The translations under genes were made by a program, and so were the position numbers. This document shows positions 1 through 8,610 of a DNA stretch of 13,689 bases, piece by piece. Below the pieces are notes generated by a model. It was given only the letters and a program-made list of their open reading frames with translations. It did not search any database and had not been told where the DNA came from. This DNA is from Sulfurimonas sp. (GTDB lineage Bacteria; Campylobacterota; Campylobacteria; Campylobacterales; Sulfurimonadaceae), in the NCBI GenBank assembly GCA_027858865.1, contig JAQIBW010000008.1:1-13689 (forward strand). Direction: 5' to 3'. How positions within the stretch are numbered: the stretch's first letter is position 1; every line of letters starts with the position of its first letter.

Positions 1-57
1 CCCTTATTTAAGGCACTTCTTTGGTACTTAAAAATCATATTTGAACTAAATCTTTAA
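1..57 (+). CDS. Possible C-terminal tail of an upstream gene (partial)
   Basis: Frame 1 of the + strand is open from the window edge to a TAA at 55-57 and reads PLFKALLWYLKIIFELNL, a hydrophobic tail. The other two + frames close within about 30 bases. Eighteen open codons can arise by chance in AT-rich DNA, so this is weak. The hairpin at 96-112 is followed by T-rich sequence on both strands, so it could also terminate a gene arriving from the left. The product cannot be named. Confidence 0.2.
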   Translation, partial: PLFKALLWYLKIIFELNL

Positions 58-69
58 GTTATTGCTTAG

Positions 70-112
70 AAAAAAAATAAAAAAAATAAGCTTCCTGTGT
101 AAAAACTACACA
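70..112 (-). terminator. Intrinsic terminator of pepN
   Basis: On the - strand, about 30 bases past the pepN stop, TGTGTA and TACACA form a perfect 6-bp stem (+ positions 96-101 and 107-112) around a 5-base loop. After a 9-base gap come two runs of eight T separated by one A (+ positions 70-86). This is the form of a Rho-independent terminator, although the stem is short. The + strand after the hairpin is also fairly T-rich, so it may work in both directions. Confidence 0.6.
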
Positions 113-141
113 TTTAAATTTTCATTTATATCTTAATAAAA

Positions 142-2712
142 TTACTTTTCATCTATTTTTAAGATCTTACTAATTATCTCATATGCATTTTTTGAAAGAG
201 TTTGTACGGCTAAAATACGCTCTAACTCTTTTTTCATCAATGCTTTGTTTATGTTGTTTAGTCTCTCATATATTTTAAATGCAGATGCTAGTCCAGATGC
301 CATCTGTGCATTTATCTTGTCTATCTCTATAATCTTATCTGCAACAAAAGAGTAACCATGTCCATCTATAGCGTGAAAGTATTTGTAGTTTCTTGCAAAC
401 ACACCGATGAGGGAGCGAACAAGATTTGGAACTTTTTCATCATAAACCTCATCGTTTTGAAGAGCAATAACACGATCAAGTGTTCCATTTCTACTAGATG
501 CTGCAAGTATTGCGAAGTACTTGTTCATAACGAGAGTGTCATCTTTATATCTATTATAGAAGTCATTAAGAGCTATTTCACCCTCTTGGCTAGTAATATT
601 TTCTAAGATATCAAGAGCGACTATTCTGTCTGTCATGGTCAAAGACTCTGCATACTGCTCTCTTGCCATATCTATTACTTCTCTACTCTCTAGTGCAGAT
701 AAAATTCTAAGTACTCTGTTTTTAATAGCACGTTCTCCCATACTTATTGCATCTAGCTCTTTGTTTTTAGGATTGTGATTTTGTATGTAAAGCTCTTGAA
801 GTTTATCTTTATATAATGTTGCCAGTTCCCGTTCTAGTCTATCTTTAGCAAGATATATAGGCACGAAATCAACTACCTTTTGTCTTTGCATCAAAGTCGA
901 TACAGATGGCAGTTCTAAAAGAAGTGCTTTATATGACAGTTCTATATCTAAGTCCAAGATATAGCCATACGCTTTTAGGAATTCTTTATCAATATATCCT
1001 TCCTCCATCATCTCTTGCAGAGTCTCAACTGCAAAAGATTGTGCTGACTCATATCTTACAAAACTATTCGTATCATGCTTCACTAAAAAGGAATACTCTT
1101 TAGCAGTTTGCTCTATTATCACAGGTGCTGAGAAATCACGGTTAATAGATAGATAAGGTTTAGAACTCAACCCTTCAAAAACAAACTCCTCTTTTTCTTT
1201 TGAAACTATCAATACTTTTTCAAGAATCTCTTTTCCAGTAATTTCTATTAGTCCTATTTTAAGTGGAAAATAATATGGTTTTTGCTCACTGCCATCAACC
1301 GCATTTGGAACTATCTGAGTTAAAGTAAGTTTATATACTCCGTTATGAAAAGAGTCTTCAACATTTAACGTCGGTGTTCCAGACTGGTGGTACCAAGTCT
1401 CAAACTCTGAAAGGTTTATACCACTTGCCTTGCTCATAGCCCATAAAAAGTCGTCCGTTCTTACTGCTTGACCATCAAAAGTATCAAAGTATAAATCTGT
1501 CGCTTTTCTGTAGTTATCTTCACCTATAAGTGTATGAATCATTCTAATGATTTCTGCACCTTTTTCGTAAACTGTAGCTGTATAAAAATTATTTATAGAC
1601 ATGTATGAAATTGGCTGAATCGGATGAGCTGTTGGAGATGCATCTTCAACAAACTGTCTATCTCTTAAGGCCTTAACATCTTCTATACGTTGAACTTCAC
1701 GAGAATTCAGATCAGCTGAGAAAGATTGATCTCTAAAAACAGTAAGCCCCTCTTTTAGTGTTAGTTGAAACCAGTCACGACAAGTGATTCGGTTTCCTGT
1801 CCAGTTATGAAAGTACTCATGAGCTATAACACTTTGGATTCCCATAAAGTTAGCATCAGTAGCTCTGTCCTCATCTGCTAAAACGTAGTGTGAGTTAAAA
1901 ATGTTTAGACCTTTGTTCTCCATAGCTCCCATATTAAAACTATCTACCGCAACTATATTAAATATCTCCAAGTCATACTCACGACCGTATTTTTCTTCAT
2001 CCCAAGCCATAGATTCTTTTAGTGACTTCATAGCGTGAGAGCACTGAGACTCATTCCCTTTATCACAGTAGATATTTAGCTCAACATCTTCTCCTGATGC
2101 AGTTGTGTATTCATCATTAACACATCCTAAATCTCCGGCTACAAGAGCAAAAAGGTAAGATGGTTTTGGATGTGGATCATGCCATGTAGTTGCATGTCTG
2201 CCGTTCTCAAAGTCATGAGTTTTTTGCTTGTTTCCATTACTAAGGAGGATCGGATACTTATCTTTTTGTGCAATAACCGTAGTTGTAAACACACTCATAA
2301 CATCTGGTCTGTCAAGATACGGAGTAATTCTTCTAAACCCCTCAGGTTCATTTTGTGTACAAAAAATAGAACCTGACTTGTAAAGCCCTTCTAATTCAGT
2401 ATTGTTTTGAGGATATATTTTATTTTTTATTTTTAAAGAAAATGACTTTGGAACATTGAGGATTGTAAGGCTCTCTGCATCTATTATATAACGAGTATCA
2501 TTTAGTTTCAAGTCATTTAAGTAAATCTCTATCAGCTCTAAGTCTAAAGAATCAAGACGTATGCTAGCCTCGTCTGCTTCAAGCTTATTTATATTCATAA
2601 TATTTGTTACAATTGTAAAGTCTTCAAAGAGCTCAAAATGAAGTTCACATCTCGCTACCTCAAACTCCGGTTTTTTATAGTCTTTTAAATATATTGTTTT
2701 CATTTGGCTCAT
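142..2712 (-). CDS. pepN: Aminopeptidase N, M1 family zinc metallopeptidase
   Basis: An 856-residue cytosolic aminopeptidase expected to remove N-terminal residues from peptides, completing intracellular protein turnover. The M1 landmarks are intact: the substrate-binding GAMEN motif at residues 262-266, zinc site HEYFH at 298-302, third zinc ligand Glu321 in KEGLTVF, and the transition-state Tyr382. The spacing matches E. coli PepN (870 residues, Tyr381), and the ORF covers the whole family length, from the N-terminal saddle domain to the C-terminal helical domain, without a break. The chosen ATG has AGAGG four bases upstream. An in-frame ATG three codons downstream is a possible alternative, but its spacing of 13 is poor. 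The gene stands alone, divergent from the phosphohexomutase, with a hairpin terminator after its stop. Nothing in it looks unusual. Confidence 0.97.
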   Translation of the reverse strand: MSQMKTIYLKDYKKPEFEVARCELHFELFEDFTIVTNIMNINKLEADEASIRLDSLDLELIEIYLNDLKLNDTRYIIDAESLTILNVPKSFSLKIKNKIYPQNNTELEGLYKSGSIFCTQNEPEGFRRITPYLDRPDVMSVFTTTVIAQKDKYPILLSNGNKQKTHDFENGRHATTWHDPHPKPSYLFALVAGDLGCVNDEYTTASGEDVELNIYCDKGNESQCSHAMKSLKESMAWDEEKYGREYDLEIFNIVAVDSFNMGAMENKGLNIFNSHYVLADEDRATDANFMGIQSVIAHEYFHNWTGNRITCRDWFQLTLKEGLTVFRDQSFSADLNSREVQRIEDVKALRDRQFVEDASPTAHPIQPISYMSINNFYTATVYEKGAEIIRMIHTLIGEDNYRKATDLYFDTFDGQAVRTDDFLWAMSKASGINLSEFETWYHQSGTPTLNVEDSFHNGVYKLTLTQIVPNAVDGSEQKPYYFPLKIGLIEITGKEILEKVLIVSKEKEEFVFEGLSSKPYLSINRDFSAPVIIEQTAKEYSFLVKHDTNSFVRYESAQSFAVETLQEMMEEGYIDKEFLKAYGYILDLDIELSYKALLLELPSVSTLMQRQKVVDFVPIYLAKDRLERELATLYKDKLQELYIQNHNPKNKELDAISMGERAIKNRVLRILSALESREVIDMAREQYAESLTMTDRIVALDILENITSQEGEIALNDFYNRYKDDTLVMNKYFAILAASSRNGTLDRVIALQNDEVYDEKVPNLVRSLIGVFARNYKYFHAIDGHGYSFVADKIIEIDKINAQMASGLASAFKIYERLNNINKALMKKELERILAVQTLSKNAYEIISKILKIDEK

Positions 2713-2795
2713 AATGCCTCTTTTGTTTATTTCTATAATGATAGCATAAGTGTTTTAGTGTAAAATTATGCTTATTAATTATAAAGGTAAATATA
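2713..2795. promoter_or_regulatory. Divergent promoter region pepN / phosphohexomutase
   Basis: This 83-bp AT-rich spacer must start both genes. On the + strand there is a TATAAT at 2734-2739 and a weaker TAAAAT at 2761-2766. On the - strand a TATAAT reads from 2783 to 2778. No convincing -35 boxes are seen, as is usual for Campylobacterota sigma-70 promoters. If the two perfect boxes are used, the 5' untranslated regions would overlap in opposite directions. Which box is used cannot be decided from sequence. Confidence 0.4.
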
Positions 2796-4154
2796 GTGAG
2801 CATATACAGAGAATACGACATACGTGGCATCTACGAAAAAGAGTTAAATGAGCAGAGTGTTGTTCGTATTGGTTATGCGTTAGCGTCTAAGATAGATGGC
2901 GAATATGTAGCTGTTGGTTATGACGCTAGAAGTCACTCTCCTATACTTTTTGAGTATTTAGTTCATGGACTAAATGCAGGTGGTAAAAAAGTTCTAGATA
3001 TGGGAATGGTTCCTACTCCTGTAAACTACTTCGCTAACTACCAAGATTGGGATGGCATCACTACATCTGCATCTATCATGATTACAGGTTCTCACAATCC
3101 TAGTGAATACAATGGCTTTAAAATAACTGTAGACAAATCACCTTTTTTTAGTAAAGATATCTACGCTCTTGGTCGTGAATGTGAGACTATGGACTTACCT
3201 GCTAAAGTAAAAAGAGATGTTACTAAGATAGATGCAGTAACAAGATATATAGACTTTTTAGTACATGAGTTTCAACATCTAAAAGGCATGGATACAAGGA
3301 TAGTATACGATTGTGGAAACGGTGTTGCAGGTGTTGTAACTGAAGATATTTTTGCACAACTTGAACTAAAAACAAAGGGTTTATATGTCGATCCTGATGG
3401 AACATTTCCTAACCACCACCCAGACCCTTCAGATGAGCACAACTTAGAAGATATTAAAAAACTTCTAGAAACTGATGGTGACATTGCCTTTGCATATGAT
3501 GGAGATGCTGACCGTATCGCTGTTCTTACTCATAAGAACAATATCAAAGGTGACATGATGGCACTTCTTTACTCTATGACGATGGATAAGCCTACTGTTA
3601 TCGGTGAAGTAAAATGCTCACAAGTCATGTACGATGAGCTTGAACGTCGTGGTGCTACAGCTATTATGTACAAAACTGGTCACTCTAACCTAAAAGTAAA
3701 GATGAAAGAGACAGATGCAGACTTAGCTTGTGAAGTTAGCGGACATATATTTTTCAAAAATCGTTACTTTGGTTATGACGATGCTATTTATGCAACTCTT
3801 AGAATGTTAGAACTTATTCACGATAAAATTGATTTGGATGAAGAGCTTGCAAAACTTCCAAAAGTTTTCTCGACTGAGGAAATAAAAGTAGAAACTACTG
3901 AATCTGAAAAATTTAAGATTATAGATGCTGTAAAAGTTTTACTTAAAAACCCACCTGCTTCTTTTCCCACTATTAAAAATATAATAGATGTAGACGGTGT
4001 TCGTATTAACTTTGAAAATGGTTGGGGATTAGTTCGTGCTAGTAACACGACCCCGGTACTTGTAACTCGTTTTGAGTCGACTTCAGAGGAAACTGCAAAG
4101 CTTTATGAAAAAGCAATTAATGATTTGATTTTAGAAGCGAAAAACTCTTTATAA
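2796..4154 (+). CDS. Phosphoglucomutase/phosphomannomutase (AlgC/ManB type)
   Basis: A 452-residue alpha-D-phosphohexomutase that should interconvert the 1- and 6-phosphates of glucose and/or mannose, feeding LPS, exopolysaccharide and glycogen precursors. All four signature loops are present: the phosphoserine loop TGSHNP at 97-102 (Ser99), the Mg loop DGDADR at 235-240, the sugar-specificity loop EVSGH at 313-317, and the phosphate-binding loop RASNTTP at 414-420. EVSGH resembles the EMSGH of Pseudomonas AlgC (463 residues), which acts on both sugars, so dual specificity is inferred. The start is GTG, with TAAAGG eight bases upstream, and the product begins at the conserved REYDIRG segment, which supports this start. 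The stop lies two bases from that of the convergent transglycosylase. Substrate preference cannot be fixed from sequence, so no symbol is given. Confidence 0.93.
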   Translation: MSIYREYDIRGIYEKELNEQSVVRIGYALASKIDGEYVAVGYDARSHSPILFEYLVHGLNAGGKKVLDMGMVPTPVNYFANYQDWDGITTSASIMITGSHNPSEYNGFKITVDKSPFFSKDIYALGRECETMDLPAKVKRDVTKIDAVTRYIDFLVHEFQHLKGMDTRIVYDCGNGVAGVVTEDIFAQLELKTKGLYVDPDGTFPNHHPDPSDEHNLEDIKKLLETDGDIAFAYDGDADRIAVLTHKNNIKGDMMALLYSMTMDKPTVIGEVKCSQVMYDELERRGATAIMYKTGHSNLKVKMKETDADLACEVSGHIFFKNRYFGYDDAIYATLRMLELIHDKIDLDEELAKLPKVFSTEEIKVETTESEKFKIIDAVKVLLKNPPASFPTIKNIIDVDGVRINFENGWGLVRASNTTPVLVTRFESTSEETAKLYEKAINDLILEAKNSL

Positions 4155-4156
4155 AA

Positions 4157-5545
4157 TCAATCTGTTTCATCTTTGTGAATCATATCCAAATAGTGCTGGA
4201 TAGAGTTCACATATCTTACAGGCTCAGATCCTCTAGCATATCCATGTTTTAGACTCTTATAATATTTTTTCTGCGCTAAAAGAGGTAAAACTTTTTTTAT
4301 ATCATTCCATGAATATGGGTTTTTGTTTAGTTTTCTGGCTAAAATCTGAGCATCATGAATGTGCCCCATCCCAACATTATATGCAGCAAGAGTAAATGAC
4401 CATCGGCTTTTACCTTTTATTTGTGGCGGGAATCTCTTCTCTATTCTAGAAAGATACTTTGCCCCACCATCAATACTCTCTTGTGCATTTAGTCTATTTT
4501 GTACACCCATCTGCTTTGCTGTTACTTGAGTTAGCATCATCAAACCTCTAACCCCTGTATAACTCCTAGCTCTTGGATTCCAGTGTGACTCTTGGTATGA
4601 CTGTGCCGCTAGTAAAACCCATGGAATATTGTACTTCTCTTGTGCTTCTTTAAAGTACTTTTCATACTTTGGCAGACGAGTTTTTAGTCGTTTATAAAAT
4701 ACTGTTGTACCATAGTAGTCAAAGACGTCCAAAAATGAGTAATAAAAATCTCTAAGTTCCGCCATTTTACCTGAATGCTCATAGGCGTTTAACCATTTAT
4801 ATAGACTCTCTTTTACAGAGTTATCGCCATCTCTCAAAATCCATGCAAGATTCTTTTTCTCATTAAGAACCAGTGTTCTAACGAGTTCCGGATAGTAACG
4901 TTGATTTATCATAAAAATATTTGAATCAGCTACAGTACAGTCTATTGTTTGATTATTTGTCAGCTCAAGTAGTTGTTCTGTAGAGTATCTATCTGTGGAG
5001 TTAAAATCAAGCCCTAGTACATCCAAAGAAAGTTTACCCATAGTCTGCTCATAACTTGTATCTTGTCCTACCACTATATTAAGTCCAATAAGATCTTGCA
5101 CATTTTGAGGAATAGTTCCTTTTTTATACATTGAGCTGTTACAGATAAGGTGCTCTTTTGTAGTGTAATACTGAGGACCAAACTTAAACTCTTTTGCTCT
5201 AGTTGGTGTCTCACTAATAGATGCAACAGTTATATCTCCGATGCCCTCTCTCGTTTTTTGAACGGCTTCACTAACAGTGTCAACTATAGTTAAGTTAAGA
5301 TCTACTCCTAATTTCTTTGCATAATCAGATATAAGTTCATACTCAAAACCTCTCTCTTTATAAGAGCCTACATAATAGACGGTTTGTGAGTTTAGAATAA
5401 CAACATCAAGTCGTTTTTTTTCTTTAATTTTTTCAAGAGTAGTAGCAGACTCAGTCTTATAAATATTTATGAAGAATAAACTGGCTTGCCATCCAATAAT
5501 AAAAAATAGCACTGCTATAACCAACTTAGGTTTATAGTATCTCAT
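4157..5545 (-). CDS. mltF: MltF-like membrane-bound lytic murein transglycosylase
   Basis: A 462-residue envelope enzyme predicted to cleave the MurNAc-GlcNAc bond of peptidoglycan, forming 1,6-anhydro ends. The N terminus has one hydrophobic segment (about 8-28) with no lipobox cysteine, so it is an uncleaved anchor or an ordinary signal peptide rather than a lipoprotein signal. Residues about 45-270 form a family-3 solute-binding domain (GFEYELISDYAKKLGVDL, GDITVASISET, FKFGPQYY). Residues about 295-455 form the SLT domain, with catalytic Glu319 in YQESHWNP, then GVRGLMMLT and AAYNVGMGHI. The order matches E. coli MltF (518 residues), in which the binding-type domain acts as a regulatory module sensing cell-wall fragments. 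The ATG has AGAGG six bases upstream. It appears monocistronic, convergent with the mutase and divergent from pyrC. Confidence 0.9.
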   Translation of the reverse strand: MRYYKPKLVIAVLFFIIGWQASLFFINIYKTESATTLEKIKEKKRLDVVILNSQTVYYVGSYKERGFEYELISDYAKKLGVDLNLTIVDTVSEAVQKTREGIGDITVASISETPTRAKEFKFGPQYYTTKEHLICNSSMYKKGTIPQNVQDLIGLNIVVGQDTSYEQTMGKLSLDVLGLDFNSTDRYSTEQLLELTNNQTIDCTVADSNIFMINQRYYPELVRTLVLNEKKNLAWILRDGDNSVKESLYKWLNAYEHSGKMAELRDFYYSFLDVFDYYGTTVFYKRLKTRLPKYEKYFKEAQEKYNIPWVLLAAQSYQESHWNPRARSYTGVRGLMMLTQVTAKQMGVQNRLNAQESIDGGAKYLSRIEKRFPPQIKGKSRWSFTLAAYNVGMGHIHDAQILARKLNKNPYSWNDIKKVLPLLAQKKYYKSLKHGYARGSEPVRYVNSIQHYLDMIHKDETD

Positions 5546-5591
5546 TAATTACCTCTAAAGCTAAGTCTCTTTCAACTACTAGTTTTGCTTA

Positions 5592-5597
5592 ATTTTA
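5592..5597 (-). promoter_or_regulatory. Candidate -10 box of mltF
   Basis: On the - strand the sequence TATGATAAAAT ends in TAAAAT at 5597-5592, with a TG-type extension upstream, about 47 bases before the mltF ATG. It is the best -10-like match in this part of the spacer. No clear -35 is present. Confidence 0.35.
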
Positions 5598-5629
5598 TCA
5601 TAGTTTTTATGTTTTAAAGCATATTTAGC

Positions 5630-5635
5630 TATAAT
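5630..5635 (+). promoter_or_regulatory. Candidate -10 box of the pyrC operon
   Basis: A perfect TATAAT stands 49 bases before the pyrC ATG. A -10 here would place the start of transcription at about 5642, inside the 12-bp direct repeat. There is no recognisable -35. It is the only strong candidate promoter for the whole pyrC-exbD unit. Confidence 0.45.
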
Positions 5636-5637
5636 TG

Positions 5638-5667
5638 ATTCAACAATTTATTCAACAATTTATTCAT
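5638..5667 (+). repeat. 12-bp direct repeat in the pyrC leader
   Basis: The unit ATTCAACAATTT occurs twice in exact tandem (5638-5649 and 5650-5661), followed by a partial third copy, ATTCAT (5662-5667). It lies between the TATAAT and the AAGGAA ribosome binding site of pyrC (5675-5680), so it would straddle or directly follow the transcription start. It could be a binding site or slippage-prone DNA; no function is shown. Confidence 0.7.
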
Positions 5668-5684
5668 ATAAATCAAGGAAAATA

Positions 5685-6692
5685 ATGATAACTCACACTC
5701 TTTTAATGCCCCTAGATATGCACCTTCACCTTCGTGACGGTGTTATGCTTGAAAACGTTGCTCCACTTACTGCCTACAGCTTTAGCGGTGCTATTGTTAT
5801 GCCAAATCTTGTTCCGCCTGTATCATCTTTAGAAGATATTCAAGCATACAAACAAAGAATCATGGCAGCAGTTCCAAATGACTACTTTGAGCCATACATG
5901 ACTCTGTTTTACAAGAACTACGACAAAGCATTTTTAGAGAGTGTTGCAGGTGAAATCACGGCTATAAAACTTTATCCTGCAGGCATTACAACAAACTCTG
6001 AGGGTGGTGTTTCATCTTTTGATATTGAAGAGATGCGCCCTACTTTAGAAGCTATGAGTGAGTTAAATATTCCACTTTGTGTTCATGGGGAAACTGATGG
6101 TTTTGTTATGGATAGAGAAGCTGAATTTATGAGCATCTACGAACTACTTGCATCTAACTTCCCAAGTCTAAAAATTATTATGGAGCATATCACTACAAAA
6201 GAAGCTGTAAATATGCTTGATAAGTATGAAAACCTATATGCAACTATTACTGTTCATCACCTTTTACTTACTCTTGATGATGTTGTTGGAGGGATGATGA
6301 TGCCTCACAACTTTTGTAAGCCTATTGCAAAAAGACCAGAAGATTTAGATGCACTACTGAGTGTTGCGCTAGAAGCTCATCCTAAAGTTATGTTTGGTTC
6401 AGACTCAGCACCACATCCACAAGAGAAAAAAGAGAGTTGTGGTTGTGCAGCAGGTATATTTACTGCACCTATCGCTCTTCAACTTCTATGTGAGATTTTT
6501 GAGCAGTATGACAAACTTGACAATCTTCAAGCATTTGTAAGTGACAACGCACAGATTATCTACGGAATCTGCCCGGAGTTTAAAGAAATTACATTAGAGA
6601 AAAGACCGTTTGTTATACCTGATCATTATATAAATGTTGTACCAATGTATGCAGGTCAAGCAATCAACTGGGCGATAGCGAGCGTTGACTAA
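5685..6692 (+). CDS. pyrC: Dihydroorotase, class II PyrC
   Basis: A 335-residue cytosolic zinc amidohydrolase catalysing the reversible cyclisation of N-carbamoyl-L-aspartate to dihydroorotate, the third step of pyrimidine synthesis. Visible site residues are His13 and His15 in DMHLHLRDG, Lys95 in AIKLYPAG (the carboxylated bridging lysine in this family), His134 in CVHGE, His168 in MEHITTK, and Asp240 in GSDSAPH. Length and motifs match the short class II enzyme of E. coli (348 residues) rather than the longer class I type. The ATG is preceded by AAGGAA at good spacing. It is the first gene of a five-gene unit, and its last eight bases overlap the start of the response regulator. No other pyrimidine gene is nearby. 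Confidence 0.96.
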   Translation: MITHTLLMPLDMHLHLRDGVMLENVAPLTAYSFSGAIVMPNLVPPVSSLEDIQAYKQRIMAAVPNDYFEPYMTLFYKNYDKAFLESVAGEITAIKLYPAGITTNSEGGVSSFDIEEMRPTLEAMSELNIPLCVHGETDGFVMDREAEFMSIYELLASNFPSLKIIMEHITTKEAVNMLDKYENLYATITVHHLLLTLDDVVGGMMMPHNFCKPIAKRPEDLDALLSVALEAHPKVMFGSDSAPHPQEKKESCGCAAGIFTAPIALQLLCEIFEQYDKLDNLQAFVSDNAQIIYGICPEFKEITLEKRPFVIPDHYINVVPMYAGQAINWAIASVD

Positions 6693-7338
6693 AGTTTTAC
6701 TTTTAGAAGATGACCTTCTTTTTGGAGAGACTCTTGTTGATTTACTAGAAGAAAATAACTTTGAAGTCATGCATGTTCCAAATGGACAAAGTGCTATAGA
6801 TGCTACTTACGAGCATAAGTTTCATATCTATATACTAGATATTAATGTTCCTCTTATTGACGGTGTAACAGTTTTAAAAGAGCTTCGAGATGCAGACGAC
6901 TCAACTCCTACAATCTTTTTGACATCACACAAAGATAAGGAGATGCTGACTCTTGGGTTTATGAGCGGAGCAGATGACTACATTACCAAACCTTTTGACA
7001 GTGATGAGCTTATTTTAAGATTACATGCACTCCTTAGGAGATGCAAGTCAAGTAGTGTTGAGTGTATTAATAAACTATGTCATGATGAAATACATCAGCG
7101 AATCTTGTATGATGAAGCAGAGCTAGAGCTGTCAAAAAAGGAGTATGATCTTCTTTTACTTCTTATGAAACATGTCAATAATACTGTTCCAAAAGAGCTA
7201 ATCAGTGATGCACTTTGGAGTGTTTCACAAACTGGAAGTGATGGTGCAATACGTGTTTATATAAATCGTATAAAGCAGTTAGTTCCACAGATGACTATAG
7301 AAAATATTCGCGGAATCGGCTACAAACTTGTTTCGTAA
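6685..7338 (+). CDS. OmpR/PhoB-type response regulator
   Basis: A 217-residue DNA-binding regulator with an N-terminal receiver domain (about 1-115) and a C-terminal winged helix (about 125-217). The receiver has the acidic pair Asp9/Asp10 in LLLEDD, phospho-acceptor Asp52 in YILDINVP, Thr80 in FLTSHKD, and Lys102 in YITKPFD. The effector ends with the recognition-helix and hairpin region GAIRVYINRIKQL and ENIRGIGYKL, typical of the family. The start is TTG, eight bases inside pyrC. It is the only start that keeps the first receiver beta strand, since the next methionine is near residue 29. It lacks a clear ribosome binding site, so coupling to pyrC translation is inferred. The next gene is its probable kinase. 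Target genes are unknown; autoregulation of this operon or control of exbBD is possible. Confidence 0.93.
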   Translation: MTKVLLLEDDLLFGETLVDLLEENNFEVMHVPNGQSAIDATYEHKFHIYILDINVPLIDGVTVLKELRDADDSTPTIFLTSHKDKEMLTLGFMSGADDYITKPFDSDELILRLHALLRRCKSSSVECINKLCHDEIHQRILYDEAELELSKKEYDLLLLLMKHVNNTVPKELISDALWSVSQTGSDGAIRVYINRIKQLVPQMTIENIRGIGYKLVS

Positions 7339-8158
7339 TCTTCGTATTAGCATCTTTGTTTACTACTTCCTGACTGTAAGTGCATTTCTTGGAACTCTTC
7401 ACTATTTTTTGGCAGTTGTGGAAGTTGAAAATATTTTTCTTCTAGCAATTGTGATGCTTTGTTTTAGTGCTCTTGGAGGAGTAATGATATCCAAGCTAGC
7501 AATCGACCCGCTGCAAGAACATGTAACAAACCTGCAAAACCTTTCAAAAGAGACTCTACATGAGCTAAACCTCCCAATAAGTACTATCATCACAAACGCT
7601 GGAATGCTGAAAAAAAATATGCAGAGTGATAAAGACTTAAAAAGACTTAGCCGAATAGAGGCAGCCTGCGGTATGCTTCAAGAGAGATATAACGAACTAG
7701 ACTACATGATAAAAAAACAAACTCTAAATGAGATAAAAGAGGATATTATACTTGATGAGTTAGTAAGAGAAAGAATCAAGTTTTTAGAGCACATTTATCC
7801 ACATATGGCGTTCAACTTAGAACTTGAAACTACAAAAATTATCAGTGATAAAACAGGCTTGGCAAAAGCCATTGACAACATCATCGATAATGCTGTAAAA
7901 TACTCACCAAACAGCAACAAATGTGATATAACTTTAAGTGATAATACACTGCACATACAAGATTATGGTTGTGGTATGGATGAAGTTGAACTTATTCAAA
8001 TATTTGACAACTATTATCAATCTAATGATAATATGAGGGGCTTCGGAATAGGTCTTAGCATGGTTAAAAGATTCTGTGACACACAAAACATACAACTGAA
8101 TTTCAAGTCTAAACCTGACTACGGAACAACTGTACTACTAAAATTTAAGGACGATTAA
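7328..8158 (+). CDS. Small intramembrane-type sensor histidine kinase
   Basis: A 276-residue kinase, expected partner of the preceding regulator. Two transmembrane helices (about 7-30 and 36-58) are joined by only some six residues, so there is almost no periplasmic domain. No HAMP domain is seen, and the second helix runs almost straight into the dimerisation helix. Phospho-accepting His78 lies in HELNLPIS. The ATPase domain follows with the N box around Asn188 (NIIDNAVKYSP), G1 DYGCGMDE (202-209), F-box-like FDNYY, and G2 GFGIGLSMVK from residue 238. The TTG start lies within the end of the regulator gene (11-base overlap), and the stop shares a base with the exbB ATG (TAATG). The architecture suggests it senses something in the membrane or a membrane partner, which is inference. 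Confidence 0.9.
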   Translation: MFRNLRISIFVYYFLTVSAFLGTLHYFLAVVEVENIFLLAIVMLCFSALGGVMISKLAIDPLQEHVTNLQNLSKETLHELNLPISTIITNAGMLKKNMQSDKDLKRLSRIEAACGMLQERYNELDYMIKKQTLNEIKEDIILDELVRERIKFLEHIYPHMAFNLELETTKIISDKTGLAKAIDNIIDNAVKYSPNSNKCDITLSDNTLHIQDYGCGMDEVELIQIFDNYYQSNDNMRGFGIGLSMVKRFCDTQNIQLNFKSKPDYGTTVLLKFKDD

Positions 8159-8607
8159 TGGAAAGCAATTTTTTAGCTTACGCAGAGGATGCACTTGACT
8201 ACGGTGTAATGGGAATTTTAATACTTATGAGTATAGTGACTCTATGGTTATTTATAGAGAGAATGATGTTTTACAAGAGTGTTCGTTTTGATGACTATAA
8301 TCATAGAGATGTATTAGAAATGGACTTAACAGACAATATAGGTGTTATTAGTGCTATCGGTTCAAACGCTCCTTATGTTGGACTTCTTGGAACTGTTGTA
8401 GGTATTATGATCACATTTTACACTATGGGTGATGCTGGAGCTGTAGATGCTAAAAAGATTATGACTGGTCTTGCACTTGCACTTAAAGCTACGGCCATGG
8501 GTCTTATCGTAGCTATGCCTGCTATTGTTGCTTATACTATTGTACTTCGTAAAGTAGAGAAAATATTAACTGCCTATGATGTGATTCAAGACACAAAAGA
8601 GCAGTAA
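8158..8607 (+). CDS. exbB: ExbB/TolQ-family proton-channel protein
   Basis: A 149-residue inner-membrane protein of the MotA/TolQ/ExbB family, which with ExbD turns proton flow into mechanical work on the outer membrane. Three hydrophobic helices are visible (about 16-35, 63-90 and 107-130). The second carries the family signature APYVGLLGTVVGIM, and the third has ALKATAMGLIVAMPAIVAY with the expected small and polar pore-lining residues. The length matches the short ExbB of Helicobacter (about 150 residues) rather than E. coli ExbB or TolQ (about 240 and 230). The ATG overlaps the kinase stop by one base and has AAGGA six bases upstream. No tolA, tolB or pal follows, so ExbB is preferred to TolQ, but a Tol-type role cannot be excluded. 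Confidence 0.88.
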   Translation: MESNFLAYAEDALDYGVMGILILMSIVTLWLFIERMMFYKSVRFDDYNHRDVLEMDLTDNIGVISAIGSNAPYVGLLGTVVGIMITFYTMGDAGAVDAKKIMTGLALALKATAMGLIVAMPAIVAYTIVLRKVEKILTAYDVIQDTKEQ

Positions 8608-8610
8608 AAA

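Noticed and set aside
2..13. CCTTATTTAAGG palindrome at the left edge as a terminator
   Set aside because: The stem is four or five base pairs, with no T run after it and the context cut off by the window edge.
358..606. 82-codon + strand ORF inside pepN
   Set aside because: It lies wholly antisense to intact pepN coding sequence, with no independent support.
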